From Lotus japonicus (Eukaryota > Streptophyta > Magnoliopsida > Fabales > Fabaceae), in contig NC_080041.1 in assembly GCF_012489685.1 (NCBI RefSeq), positions 35,701,780-35,765,779 of the forward strand: DNA of 64,000 nucleotides, read 5' to 3'. Made by a program: the position numbers and the translations under genes. The notes under the pieces are model-generated. The model searched no databases, had not been told where the DNA came from, and worked only from the letters and a program-made list of their open reading frames with translations. Positions 23,976 to 35,040 of this stretch are shown one piece after another; position 1 is the first letter of the stretch, and the number at the start of each line of letters is the position of its first letter.

Positions 23976-24370
23976 AGGTCGTGGGCTCCCTTGTCTCCCC
24001 CAACAAGTGGTATTATAGCTAATGGTTTGTAGGGACCATGGTAACGACTTCTTGTATCGAAAGTCTCCCTAATAGTGTGGTTAGTGTGGAGTGTCCTGTT
24101 GGACCATGGTGCGAACGACGGTACAAGGATGAATTGCTTCCACGGTGGGACCATGATAATGTGGTGGTGACTCGCACTTGAGGGGGGAGATTGTTGAGAA
24201 TTCAAGTTTGAGTTTGAGTCTCACATTGGTTAAGTATGAGTGAGGAGAAGACTTTATAAGAGATGTGACCCATAAACCTAATGTCTTAAGGTTTTGGGTT
24301 AAGATGTGGCGTCGATATCTCTTTATGTCTTTTGCTCATCGGCCCATAGGCTCCATTGTCTTTCCCAACA
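23976..24370 (+). mobile_element. TRIM-type LTR element with truncated 5' LTR
   Basis: The end of a 5' LTR (CTTGTCTCCCCCAACA, to 24005) is followed at once by a primer-binding-site-like AGTGGTATTATAGC. A ~185-bp internal region without coding capacity follows, then a purine tract TTGAGGGGGGAGA, then a 3' LTR (24192-24370) beginning TGTTGAGAATTC and ending CTTTCCCAACA. The order LTR-PBS-PPT-LTR in under 400 bp is that of a terminal-repeat retrotransposon in miniature. Most of the 5' LTR is missing. Confidence 0.8.
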
Positions 24371-26726
24371 ACATTGACCTACCACTGGGCAACCTCTTCG
24401 GATCTCCGCCCTCCGGCTAAGACTAATACCAAAACGCATGAAATGTTAGAGAGATATCACTTAATATTTTCCGGGAATGGACTAAATTCAAAAGTCGCTA
24501 CAAAGACGGAAACTAATTTGACCCTTAACCAAATTTATATTATGTCGATTAAATCTTTACATTTTGCATTTTGTTTAGAACAAGGAATCCATCAGACAAT
24601 CAAATTTATTGCTCTTTGGATTTGGCATAAATCTATATTATGTCAATTAAATCAGAAGAAACTTATAACAGGCCATGTCATGCACAAACTAACTGATGAA
24701 ACAACTCGGTGGTTCAATCCCATCCAGCATCTAAATCTACAGAAGATCGATAGCATCCGGCATCCCCAATTACATATAATAATGTTTGGTATGGCAGAGT
24801 GAAAGATCAATAGCATTGCTATATGTTTGCTTTCCCTCAATCCTTGTTGTCCTCATTCAGTACTCTGTACTCCTCCTATGTTTGTGAAAAGCTCTAGATT
24901 CTGACTCGCCACTACTTAAACTACTATGCATCCTCCTCTGTTAGAATTGTTAATTTGTTAGAAACCAAGTCAGTCATGTCAATATATGAGAATAATGGAT
25001 CCACAAAAATTGCTACCAAGCAAAAGATGACAAAAAAATGAAGTATAATGGATCCACAATCCAGCACTGCTTGCTAGTTGCTACTGTGCTGTTAATATTA
25101 AAGAATGAAGTATAAAATATTGTATGGCACAAGATAATGGCCTCAGTATTGAGTGTTAAAAAAATAGAACACAAACTAAAGACAAAGAGGGAAGAAATTC
25201 AGCAAGTCATTTCAAGGCACTTGCCTCTTAGGAATGTGAGGCAGAAAACCCTCCTCTTCAAAACAAAAGAGACAACCTTCTTGCAGTTCAATGTCTCTAA
25301 ACTTGACAACTCCAAATTTCAAGTGATATCAACTGAGGTTGGTAACAACAAATTTTCAACTTAGCTAATATACTAATTAACATTTCTGAAAACTTAATTA
25401 ATCAGAAGCTCACCCTTTCCAAGGTTGGTGTTTCCTTTCCAATGCTATTATTATTGTGACCACTCAAAATGGAAATGTCAAATGAAAATAAATAAAAAGG
25501 GAACTCAAAGTTAAATTAAATAAGATGTCTTCTTCAAAACATGACAATCTTTTTTACCACAATGAAGGAAAATATTCAACCAATATTTTTGGTGCTTTTT
25601 TTTGGGTGCTTATATTCAACCAATATTGAGGACATGTTGGAAAAATTATATTTATTTAATTCAAAATTCAAATTTAATATGTTTGTGATATTTTCTTTTA
25701 ATTATTATTTAATTTTATGTTTTTATTTTAAAAACATCTACCCTACTTTTTAGAAGCATAAGATAGTTGGTTGTTTTGCTTTCTATTTCTTAGCTATTCT
25801 TTTTCTATGTTTGTGGTTGTTTTACTTTGCTAATTCAGGATGCTTTAGCTTAGCCTTGTTTCAGTTTTTCTTTATGTTTTCAACCAAAAAGTTCATTTAC
25901 CGCACTATCTGATGAACGTTCACACCCTGACTGGTTGCATTTTTAACACACTTAAGTGAACACAAATTTCCTTTTATAGAGGTTGCAGCAAACCTTTTTG
26001 ATGATCTCAATCTTCAATATGCTTCTCTTCTACTTCTTCTTCTTGTTCTTCTATTCTTTCTTTAAAAAAGAGCACATATTGTTCATCAAGTTTGGAGTCT
26101 TTCACTATACACGGCTGATCCGACAGGTTGACGTATCTTGGGAGAGAAGCACATTAAAGTCGAATTCAATCAGCGCAGTGAGAGATTTCTCTCTAAGGAC
26201 AGCGTCATTTGCGTGCTTCAATCCAAACTTTTCTAAATCTATGTTCTTATTTTTTTTTATCATTGATCATTGTTTGATTGCTATTGTAACATGTTGCGTT
26301 TTTTTTTTTGGGTAACATGTTGTGTTTGATTAACATTAATATATATTTCCCTCTTTAAATATATTTGTTGTCTCACATATTTAAAGTATATATTAGTTCA
26401 TGTTCTTATTTTTTTCTATCAAGGTATGACATAATCCATAGTTGTATGTTGAAGCATAGAAAGTTGAAATCACCTCACTATACAATCATAGTGCATAATA
26501 AAACAATGAAAGCAACAACGTGAAAATTGAAAATAATTTTCTTGATTGTCTATAACCAAGCTTCAACCGGCAGTGCAGAATACCCTTTGTACAAAGGGAC
26601 CAAGGCCCAAAAAATAAAACAAATATTTATATTTTCAATTTCGTACTTGGGAAGTTCGAATCCGATTTAGAAACTTACATCTTACTTGATTGTCATCGGC
26701 TAATGCACCTTTAAGAATTATGGTCT
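24371..26726. other. Intergenic, no gene seen
   Basis: ORFs at 24356-24802, 25137-25364, 25541-25753 and 25983-26315 are short and match nothing I recognise; the longest begins inside the TRIM LTR. No further element was identified. Confidence 0.45.
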
Positions 26727-26982
26727 CGTTTGAAAACACAGCTTAATTTAGCGCGTATGATCATAAACGCTTATTCATAAGCTATTTTAAATTTTTTATT
26801 GAAATAAATTGAAAATAAGCTATATATAAGCATAAACTATTTTTCATAACCTATTCTAAGTAGCTTATGAAAATAAGCTCAAAACAGCTTATGGTAGGTC
26901 ATAAGTTGTTTGCATAAACTCTCTCAAACACTGACATAAGCGCTTATGCTATCAGATAATCTCAAATAAGCTCTTACAAACG
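26727..26982. mobile_element. MITE, AGCTTA/TAAGCT palindromic family, copy 2
   Basis: The left end CGTTTGAAAACACAGCTTAA and right end TAAGCTCTTACAAACG are imperfect inverted repeats. The interior repeats AAATAAGCTC, CATAAGCGCTTATGCTATC and related palindromes. The flanks GGTCT and GGTCC may be a decayed target duplication. Related to the copy in SUO intron 1. Confidence 0.8.
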
Positions 26983-27111
26983 GGGTCCACGCTAAGATTA
27001 ATTAAGGTACCTTTGGAAAGTTCACATCAAGCTATTAAATTCAAAATTAAGACATTGAAACCAAAATCAAAGTTAATAAAATCCAGAATCAATGAACATT
27101 TTCTCCGCGTT

Positions 27112-27228
27112 TGTTAGAAGTCTCACATTGGCTAGAGATAGAGCATAGATAGCCTTTATAAGGGTAGTGCAAACCTCAACTCTTGAGCTAGCTTTTGTGG
27201 TTGAGTATAGGCCTCCCAATTTCTAATA
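27112..27228 (+). mobile_element. Solo LTR of a TRIM, 117 bp
   Basis: It starts TGTTAGAAGTCTCACATTGG and ends CCCAATTTCTAATA, matching the 117-bp LTR of the TRIM in the transporter intron (47839-48179) in length and sequence layout. The flanks GCGTT (27107-27111) and GTGTT (27229-27233) form a 5-bp duplication with one mismatch. Confidence 0.82.
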
Positions 27229-27233
27229 GTGTT

Positions 27234-27844
27234 TTCGGTGACGTTACTTAACTATAGCAAAGCAAATTGGAGGAACAAATCCTTCCTTGTCCACCAGAAT
27301 GGGAAGCACCTGCAATTGAGAGAAACAGAGATCGATTCTGGTGTTGAAAGCCCCAATAATATATAGGAAAATCAAAAGTATTAGAAGACATCATCTACCA
27401 AGATTTGAGGACATCGTCTACTGGCATCGTCTGTCACCAAAATGCAGATATCATCTATTTATTCTTACAATGGATCCCGAGCTTACAAATATAGGTGTAG
27501 TCGTTCATTTACTCAACAAACTATTTACCTTACAACCTTTAAGTTATTTTGAGTCTCTGAGATTCTCTCCTAGCTCTATCACTGATTTGAGTGATAGAAT
27601 GTCTTCAGTAGGTACACACCCTCACTGTGTTCAAGAAGCTTCGTTGTGCCAACACCATCGTCTCAAGCCACACGCCATCGTAGAGAGAGAGAGAGAGAGA
27701 GAAGAACGATCTTAAGTCCGAATATAGGAAGAACATTTGGTGTCATATATGGGAAAAAATCAATTTAAAGATGAATTCAATGTCTTTCATGATAAAGAAC
27801 TCAAGACGTGCTCGGTTGGAGCCTCAAGATTTCAGGACAAGGAT
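27234..27844 (+). mobile_element. Ty3-gypsy relic, LTR end, PBS region and start of gag
   Basis: An ACATTTGGTGTCATATATGG word at 27733-27752 resembles the TTTGGCGCCCACCGTGGGG-type primer site next to Tat/Ogre LTRs. It is followed by a coding-like stretch (SRRARLEPQDF) that stops at the solo LTR and resumes after it. A GA microsatellite lies at about 27681-27702. Decayed. Confidence 0.5.
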
Positions 27845-28329
27845 TGTAACGCCCCGATTTTCGGGTGTCACTTTAGTAACCTATTAAAGTAAATATGCAA
27901 TATTTTCCAAAATGATTTATAACCATGCGTATATTTTTTTCTTTTCAAATGTATTTCCAAAACATGTCATGCATACTCCCAACTACAAAGGGATTTACAT
28001 CAAGCCTTGAACAAGGCGAGTACCCGAAACCCCAAATATAAATTTCTAAACCCGTTATGCAAGCTTAAACCAATAATGGTTAGCTCTCTAACTCAAGGCT
28101 TTAACTCTACACCCGGCTCTATTCTTCAAGTCTTCCACAGTTCTTCAAGTTCTCCTCTCCGACTCGTACGAAGGTCAAGCTCCATCGAAGATTCTCCATC
28201 GCCTAATAGCGTTAAGCGCCCAAACAACAAATAACAAACAGAAATGGTTAACTCCATGCCATTACCACGTATGAAAGAGAAAAACATGCTATTCAGATAT
28301 AAGTGCATAACATGGCACATATGCTAGCA

Positions 28330-28860
28330 ACCTAATTCAAGATAGATGACGACATATATTCAACAATATAGATTTAAATCAACTATCAACAATTTCAACA
28401 ATATTTCTACTCAGATATCAGCAACTTAACAACCTATATATTAACTCAGATATCAACAACTTAACAAGGTAACATTTATTCAGACATCAACTTAACAGCA
28501 TATAACAACTCAGATATCCACAACTTAACAATGTAACATTTATTCAGACATCAACTTAATAGCATGTAACATTTATTCAGACATCAACTTAACAGCATAT
28601 AACAGCTCAAATATCCACAACCTCCACAGTATAGAATCAAATCATATGACAATAATCTCAACAATATAACATCAAATCAAATAGCAACAACCTCAATCTA
28701 TATCATCTAATCAGATATCAACAAGCCCAACAATATCACATCAAACCATATATCAACGACCTCAACAATATAACATCAAACCAGATATCAGTAACCTCAT
28801 CAATATAACGTCAAATCAGATATCGACAATCCTCAACAATATCAATCAAACAATAATGTC
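28330..28860. repeat. Degenerate short tandem repeats in the solo LTR
   Basis: Irregular repetition of CAGATATCAACAACTTAACA and ACATTTATTCAGACATCAAC units of roughly 30-45 bp, highly adenine-rich on this strand. Confidence 0.75.
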
Positions 28861-29375
28861 TAACAAGACGGGACAGTCATGTGAAAACATTCACTCCACT
28901 GCCACTAAGTAACGCCTCGAAAGACGGGATAGTCATGTGAAAATATCTACTCCACTACCACTTGATAACGTCTCGAAAGACTGGACGATCACGTGGGACA
29001 ATATCCACCACATCGTCACTTCAAAAGCTCCAAAACATTCTGATAATTAAGCTAACAACATAGAATTAAAGCAGATATAACATAATCAATTGTTAGTGTC
29101 CTATAATGCGACTATATGCTTCTACCAATATGGATCGATCAGCAACGTCTCGCAAGACGGGACGATCACGTGGGACAATTACCACCACACCGCCACTTAA
29201 CGCCACAATGGACGGGACAATCACGTGGGACAATCACCACCACATTGCCACTTTAGGACATCTCGAAAGATGGGACGATCACGTGGGACAATATCCACCA
29301 CATCGCCACTTTATAACGTCTTGAAAGACGGGACAATCATGTGGGACAATCACTACCACATTGTCACTTCAAGTT
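28850..29375. repeat. ~57-bp minisatellite with CACGTG cores in the solo LTR
   Basis: Seven recognisable copies of a unit containing AAGACGGGACGATCACGTGG followed by GACAAT, CCACCACAT and GCCACTT. There is a gap of unrelated sequence between the third and fourth copies. Four copies keep a perfect CACGTG (G-box core); others read CATGTG. Confidence 0.85.
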
Positions 29376-30706
29376 CAAGCCCTAAATGTCAAGTTAGTCA
29401 ACAACAATTCTCCACCTCAGTAATCACTCAATCAACAATTTCAAGTCAAGTCAAGTATCAACAATAACCATGTCTGATCTACTAGAAAGCAGTAATGACA
29501 GAAACCAGTAAACGGCCGAAGCCTCTCAGAAAACGGAGACACACGTCTCAATAAGTTTACTCGGCCGAAGCCTCCAGAAAACATTTTCCCAGTTCAGCAT
29601 AATAATCAAAATCAAATGCCAATCCATATAAACATCTTCATCTTAAACGCATGCAGTGCGATAAATACATGCAAGACTCAAGGACACTCTAAAACTGAGT
29701 TACCCTTACCTTAGCCAATTTCTCCATCCAAGCTCAACATCCCAGTCCAATCCAAAATAAAGCTCCCGAACCCAGCAAGTTCCCCGGGCGTCCTCCTCAG
29801 TTGTGAAACCTCACCAATTGCTCCAAAGTCTCTTTCCTCAGCTCAACTCGTTCCAAACCTTAAGCAAAGTATCATTGCTTAGTCGCTAAGAAACAAAACA
29901 ACTAATAACACTATCAAAACCCGAAAAGAAGCTTTCGAAGCCCTAGAGTTCGACATTTAGGCACGAATGGACAATAAGACATGTTTTCGCTAAAATGCGC
30001 ATAACCCGAGCTACAGAACTCGGAATGACATGAAACCAAAGCCAAAAAATTATTTTTGGACACAGTACCCTAACACACAAGTTTCGGCCAGTCTCAAAAA
30101 TAGGGTTTCCGAACTTTTCCTTTGATCTAATTTAATTCCTAGGTATTCTTAGGCGATATCTAGGCCAGGGAAACTCTCAGAAAAATTATCGGATCGAAAA
30201 CTAGAACAGGAGTATTTTGGTCAAGATTTTTAGCTCAGAAACTCAAAGTCGGAATTTCGAAAAATAAATTGGATGAGGTCGATACCCACGACGTTTATGA
30301 CAACTAATCCTACTGACGCTAAGCTCAGTTGAGAGTTTTTGATTCAAAAAGCGGAACCTGAACATAAAATGGGTATTTTGAGCAGAATTGAAGTTCTGCG
30401 GCGATTCGATGAGAATCGACGAAATGTAATCCGCTAAACATGCTCTTGGGCATGCAGGGAATAAGTTTAGACAGAGAAATCAAGTTATTTGGACAGTTTT
30501 ACAAAAAGCTCAAAACTTTGAGCACAGAAAGACATAGAGAAAAGCGACAGAATTTACGATCAGAGGTAAGGAAAAGCATCAGTACCTCGAGGCCTACGTA
30601 TAGCAACTGTCAGTGCGACGATCAGGCAAGAAACGGTGAAAATCTTCCTCTCCCTCTCCTCCCTTGAGCTCGCGGCCACCATGGGTGAATGGTGAGGATT
30701 TTTGAG

Positions 30707-30725
30707 TTTTTCTCCTATTTATAGG
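30707..30725 (-). promoter_or_regulatory. LTR TATA box (solo LTR)
   Basis: The minus strand reads CTCCTATAAATAGGAG about 700 bp from the transcript-upstream end of the LTR. If used, U3 is about 0.7 kb and R-U5 about 2.8 kb, so most of the LTR would be transcribed. Confidence 0.55.
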
Positions 30726-31420
30726 AGATGGAAAACGCGGGAAAATGAAAATTTCGCGATTTCGATTTTTCCTGTGCATTCCTCGGTGAATTATAAGATA
30801 GAATCCGGCGACTCGAATCAGGTTTCCTGGAATTTAAGCAAACGACTCGCTAACAATGTTAATCGATTTAACCCGAAAAGTTACTTTTTGCAGTCGATGT
30901 CGGAAGAGAAAACTTCCTTCTGAAGAAAGATTGGAAACATCGAAAGAAATGGGTGAACGCAAGTGGAATCTTCGTTTGAAGCTCCGAATAGAAAAAGTCT
31001 TCATCAACAATTTACTTTAAGGTTCTTGACCTATCAGGGATTCAGTTTCGGCAAACTTCTGAGAAACGAAATCGATCATTCGTACATTCCAGGGTTTCGT
31101 GTCGAAACACTTGTCAGGGAAAGGAATAAGAGAAATTTTTATAATCCTCTGAATGTTTTTGAATTTCGCTTCTACAGTGCTTTAAGAGCGGATTAGCCTT
31201 TTACTAACGCTTTCGCCCTAAGGCGGAAGTGAATAAAGCTCGTGCTATAACCTATAGCGACTATAGAACTATTCTTAACCATTTCCTGAACTTTCTTCTT
31301 CATAACGCTAATCCAAACATTAAACACAAGTCAAGTTCCCCTCGCGCTTACACAAAATCCTATGCGTGAGTTGGGAATTAATTATTTATTTAATTCTAAA
31401 ATCCTGAGTCTTACAAGGAT

Positions 31421-31725
31421 CTACCCCTTAGGTTCCAAAACGATTTATGCACCTCTCATTAGAAAAATTCAGTACTTGGAGCTACCATGTGGACTGCTTG
31501 AGTAGTTGGACGTAGACTCATACCCAAGGACAACAAACCCGAAGGAGCACCTAAACACTTTGTTGATAGCATGGAAGACACCGAGGATGCAAATTCTCTA
31601 ATGTGTAAAGCATTTTTTTCCACTTTGAAAGCGAATGCAATGAGTTGGTTCAATTCCTTTCTAATGTCTTCAATTGAAGTTTGGGAAGGATTCACACAAC
31701 TTTTATGCCGGATTCTCTGAGAAGA
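31421..31725 (+). pseudogene. gag relic of a Ty3-gypsy element, split by the solo LTR
   Basis: The plus strand encodes a retrotransposon gag-like stretch: LMCKAFFSTLKANAMSWFNS and SIEVWEGFTQLL, matching the AF..SLKG.A..WF..L pattern of plant gypsy gag. An in-frame stop lies near 31503. The upstream part lies before 27845; removing the solo LTR and one AGGAT copy rejoins the two pieces. Confidence 0.65.
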
Positions 31726-31750
31726 AGAAGTAGAAACGGGAAGAACATGA

Positions 31751-32185
31751 TCAATCATCCAAAAAGTGACATGCCATATCAATCTTGATTTTCTCAAGAT
31801 GATGCGCCATCTGGTAGGCCACATCAATCTTGAGATTCTTCATGACATGATAGATGTAGAAGATGTCGGGTTGTGAGACATTGTCCATATACCTTATTAT
31901 GGGAAAGGAGACCATTAAAATCATGTAGTGGATTTCTCTAGGCTTCACACTTAGGAAAATGCGTTTGAACATCTCGTCGTGGGATAGTGAAGCTTGTCCA
32001 AAGACAGTCTTCAACACTTCAGCTTCTGAGTATTCGTTCATCCATTTCGTGCTGAACCGAGAACCTTCATTGAGACCTGTATTGCAGAAGGTCGACCTAG
32101 CTGGTTGCATGGAGGCATGGTCGGTCGTACTCTTTGAGTTTGGTCTACAATATGAAAATAGAGGATCAATATAAGCACAAGTCAT
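31751..32185 (-). pseudogene. Relic of a plant transposon-type protein
   Basis: A 144-codon minus-strand frame with AEVLKTVFGQASLSHDEMFK, REIHYMILMVSFPI and DIFYIYHVMKNLKIDVAYQM. The order resembles the 'putative plant transposon protein' domain found near retroelements in legume genomes. An overlapping minus frame (31459-31827) may continue it after a frameshift. Too short and broken to be functional. Confidence 0.45.
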
Positions 32186-32430
32186 ATCTTACTTCTTGGT
32201 TGAGCTAACCACACCCATGGACTTTGACTTCAAATAGCCATGAGTAGGGTCATCGATTATCAAGGGTAGCAGAGTTGAAACTACTTTAAAAGGACAAAAC
32301 GATGTGTTGATTGAATAGTCGCTTAAAATCGAGCCTAAGTTAAGTAACACCGTTAGAGTATAAAGTGACCATAGCCCGTTTGACCTTGTCATTGAAATGG
32401 ACATGAAATATTTAAGGATAGGGAGTGTTT
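32186..32430. other. Unassigned, probably retroelement-derived
   Basis: No gene or element boundary seen. Confidence 0.35.
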
Positions 32431-32700
32431 CACAAAATACAAGAAAATTGTTGTGTACCGACAGCTTAAAACCATCAGTAACGACTAAAAACTATTAGTA
32501 TGGTCAATTTATTGAATGAATCATGACAGCTTCTGATCTGCTAGTATTGAGCTTGTTAGAGAATTTACCGGCAACTATATGTAAAGTTATCGATACATAA
32601 CCAACAAATTTGACCATCTATAATCTATTGACGACCTTTGCCGTCGGTTTGTCAAGATGTTACCGACAAAAAATATTGTCACTAGCTTTACATTTTGTTA
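32431..32700. mobile_element. Degraded CACTA-type terminus
   Basis: The sequence CACAAAATACAAGAAAATTG followed by TACCGACAGCTTAAAACC resembles the CACTACAAGAAAA terminus with ACCGAC/GTCGGT subterminal words. CCGTCGGT and TACCGACAAAAAA recur at 32640-32680. No second end was found. Confidence 0.45.
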
Positions 32701-33566
32701 ATTTTTTTAAATGGAGTTACGATGCGTGTGCATACAAAATCCTAAGCTGCTCTATCAAGCTTGTGAATTGTCCAGTCATGGAGTGTAAATGCATTCCTCT
32801 AGGGCCTTCTCTTGCTCCATATGCTTTAAGAGTGCAACATTCTCTCTCTGCGGCCTCAACAATTGATAAAAGTTTTTTCCTGGTTGTACTGCTTTTGGCG
32901 TAAACCTTTATGACTTAATCATAGCAAGCAGATACAGGTTTATTGTCCTCAGGGATTGTGTGAACATCGGTTCCACCAGTTAAATATCGATTAAAGCGGA
33001 TAGAAATATGTTTGATAAAATTGTTTTCATGGTTTTTGAATATAAATGAAATAAGTAAAAGAAAGTTTACGAAGGTAATGAAGAAGAAAACATATTTAGA
33101 ATGCATTCACCTAATCCTCTAATTGCTTTCAACTCAAACACTTTTGTAATAGTTCACTTCATTTACGATGCCAGGAGTTATCCACCTAACTATCCCCAGC
33201 CTAGGTGAATCTATCAGTTGGAATTCCAAGACGTAATCCCTTACCATCTAGAAAACCAAAAGGAACTCTACAACTCAATTTCTCTTTCAAAGACATTCCC
33301 AATGACCAATCTATCCTAAGAGAAGGTATCTTAGGCTTGCGAATCTCCGTTCTCACCCCGGAAACTCCTATTAGAACTCATAACTCCACCTGTCACGTAG
33401 AAATTCACTATTGTTCCTACCCAAGATATTCTCACCCTAAGACAATTGATGCACTAAGAAGTTTCTCTCTTGGACCGGACTCACACCTATCTCTCAATCT
33501 AATGCTAGTCCCCTGAAATCTTACATGGATCAATCGATACTTGAAGCACAGAAAAAAAAACTTTAA
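32701..33566. other. LTR-like DNA interrupted by the 9.1-kb element (left part)
   Basis: No gene supported. The sequence before the insertion (33100-33566) and the sequence after it (42684-43400) have the style of one retrotransposon LTR, but boundaries could not be set. Confidence 0.3.
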
Positions 33567-34495
33567 TGTAACACCCCGATTTCGGTGGTGTCACTTTAGT
33601 GACTTTAAATCAATAGTGCGGAAAATGCGTAAATATTTTTTTTCGTTTTCTTTTCAAATAGAAGACTTAACATAATGAAGACTCAACCCAAAGATAATAA
33701 ACATAAAGTAATTGGAGATAGTGCCCGCAGGCGAATAAGTGCATCCCATGGTCAGAGCCATGAGTTTTATGAATACAGTTTTCAAGGAGATAAGTCAGCC
33801 CCAAAACGGGAAATGACAATCAGAGCTGTGAAAACAATCCCCCCATATAATACACTCCTAACATCGACCCTCATCCGATCATGCATGAAGTCCGGGTCCA
33901 CGTCAAAGGCTCAGTAATAGTCATTGCGCTCCGGATCCTCCCCGAACGACGATCCATCTTGAATCAGCTGTTGGACGTCTGACAGCAGGCCGACCGCCCA
34001 ACCACAACCATACACACAAACCAAGGTGCTAGGGTCAACTCACAGAATATAATAGATAATACAAGCAACATGTGATGAACAAAGGGGTATATATATATAT
34101 ATAGGTTGTATATATCCATATAAGTTCTGTATCGTCTACCCTAAGGTATATACATAACATGTTATCAGATTTCTAAATTCAATATTCAATATCTCAACAG
34201 TTCAATAAGTTATATCTCGAAAACTCGATAAGCAATATATCAACGAATATAGTTAAATGCATGGTATGCCAATGCAATGTCAATTTCAACGGTTCCGGAA
34301 GAAGTAGGCTGGGCACGATCGAGTCGGTCCTAACACTGGCATTGTGTCGACCATAACCCTCGGGTGTCACTTACAACCTTGACATAGCCGGATCAGTCCT
34401 AACCCTGCGGGTCGACTTTTCCCTCTGCCATGCCCGACAATCAACAGGTCGATCCTAACCTCACGGTCGATCATATCCCCCGTCGATGTCCGAAT

Positions 34496-35040
34496 TACCC
34501 GAAGGTATAAACAGTACCCGAAGGCATAAACTGTACCCGAAGGCATAAACTGTACCCGAAGACATAAAGATATACTGTACCCGAAGGTATATAGATATAC
34601 TGTACCCGAAGGTATATACTGTACCCGAAGGCATATACTGTACCCGAAGGCATATACTGTACCCGAAGGTATATAGATATACTGTACCCGAAGGTATATA
34701 GATATACTGTACCCGAAGGTATATAGATATACTGTACCCGAAGGTATATACTGTACCCGAAGGCATATACTGTACCCGAAGGCATATACTGTACCCGAAG
34801 GTATATAGATATACTGTACCCGAAGGTATATACTGTACCCGAAGGCATATACTGTACCCGAAGGCATATACTGTACCCGAAGGTATAAACTGTACCCGAA
34901 GGCATAAACTGTACCCGAAGGCATAAACTGTACCCGAAGGCATAACTGTACCCGAAGGCATAAACTGTACCCGAAGGCATAAACTGTACCCGAAGGCATA
35001 AACTGTACCCGAAGGCATAAACTGTACCCGAAGGCATAAA
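34496..35040. repeat. 19-bp minisatellite, CCCGAAGG core, left LTR
   Basis: Some 25-30 units of TGTACCCGAAGGCATAAAC (19 bp), with variants CATATAC and a 25-bp form carrying TATATAGATATAC. Because 19 is not a multiple of three, all three minus frames read the same PSGTVYAFGYSLCLRVQF-like peptide in rotation; these ORFs are by-products of the repeat. Confidence 0.97.

Larger units (their letters stand above)
27845..31415 (-). mobile_element. Solo LTR, 3.57 kb, long-LTR chromovirus-like family
   Basis: On the plus strand it runs from TGTAACGCCCCGATTTTCGG to GAGTCTTACA and is flanked by the 5-bp direct repeat AGGAT (27840-27844 and 31416-31420). Its ends and much of its right half (for example GAGCTACAGAACTCGGAATG at 30008-30027) match the LTRs of the element at 33567-42678, so it belongs to the same family and orientation. 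No internal region is present, consistent with LTR-LTR recombination. It carries its own tandem arrays and a TATA box. Confidence 0.92.

Noticed and set aside
27341..27715. 124-codon ORF ending in Arg-Glu repeats
   Set aside because: Lies in LTR-like DNA of a gypsy relic and ends in a GA microsatellite.
34367..35037. Three long overlapping minus-strand ORFs of 180-210 codons rich in PSGTVYAFGYS (and the same at 39243-39819)
   Set aside because: All three frames encode the same rotating peptide because the DNA repeat is 19 bp. They are products of the minisatellite, not proteins.
34496..35040. Possible CRISPR-like or spaced repeat array
   Set aside because: There are no unique spacers between repeats, the units are contiguous, and the context is a plant LTR.
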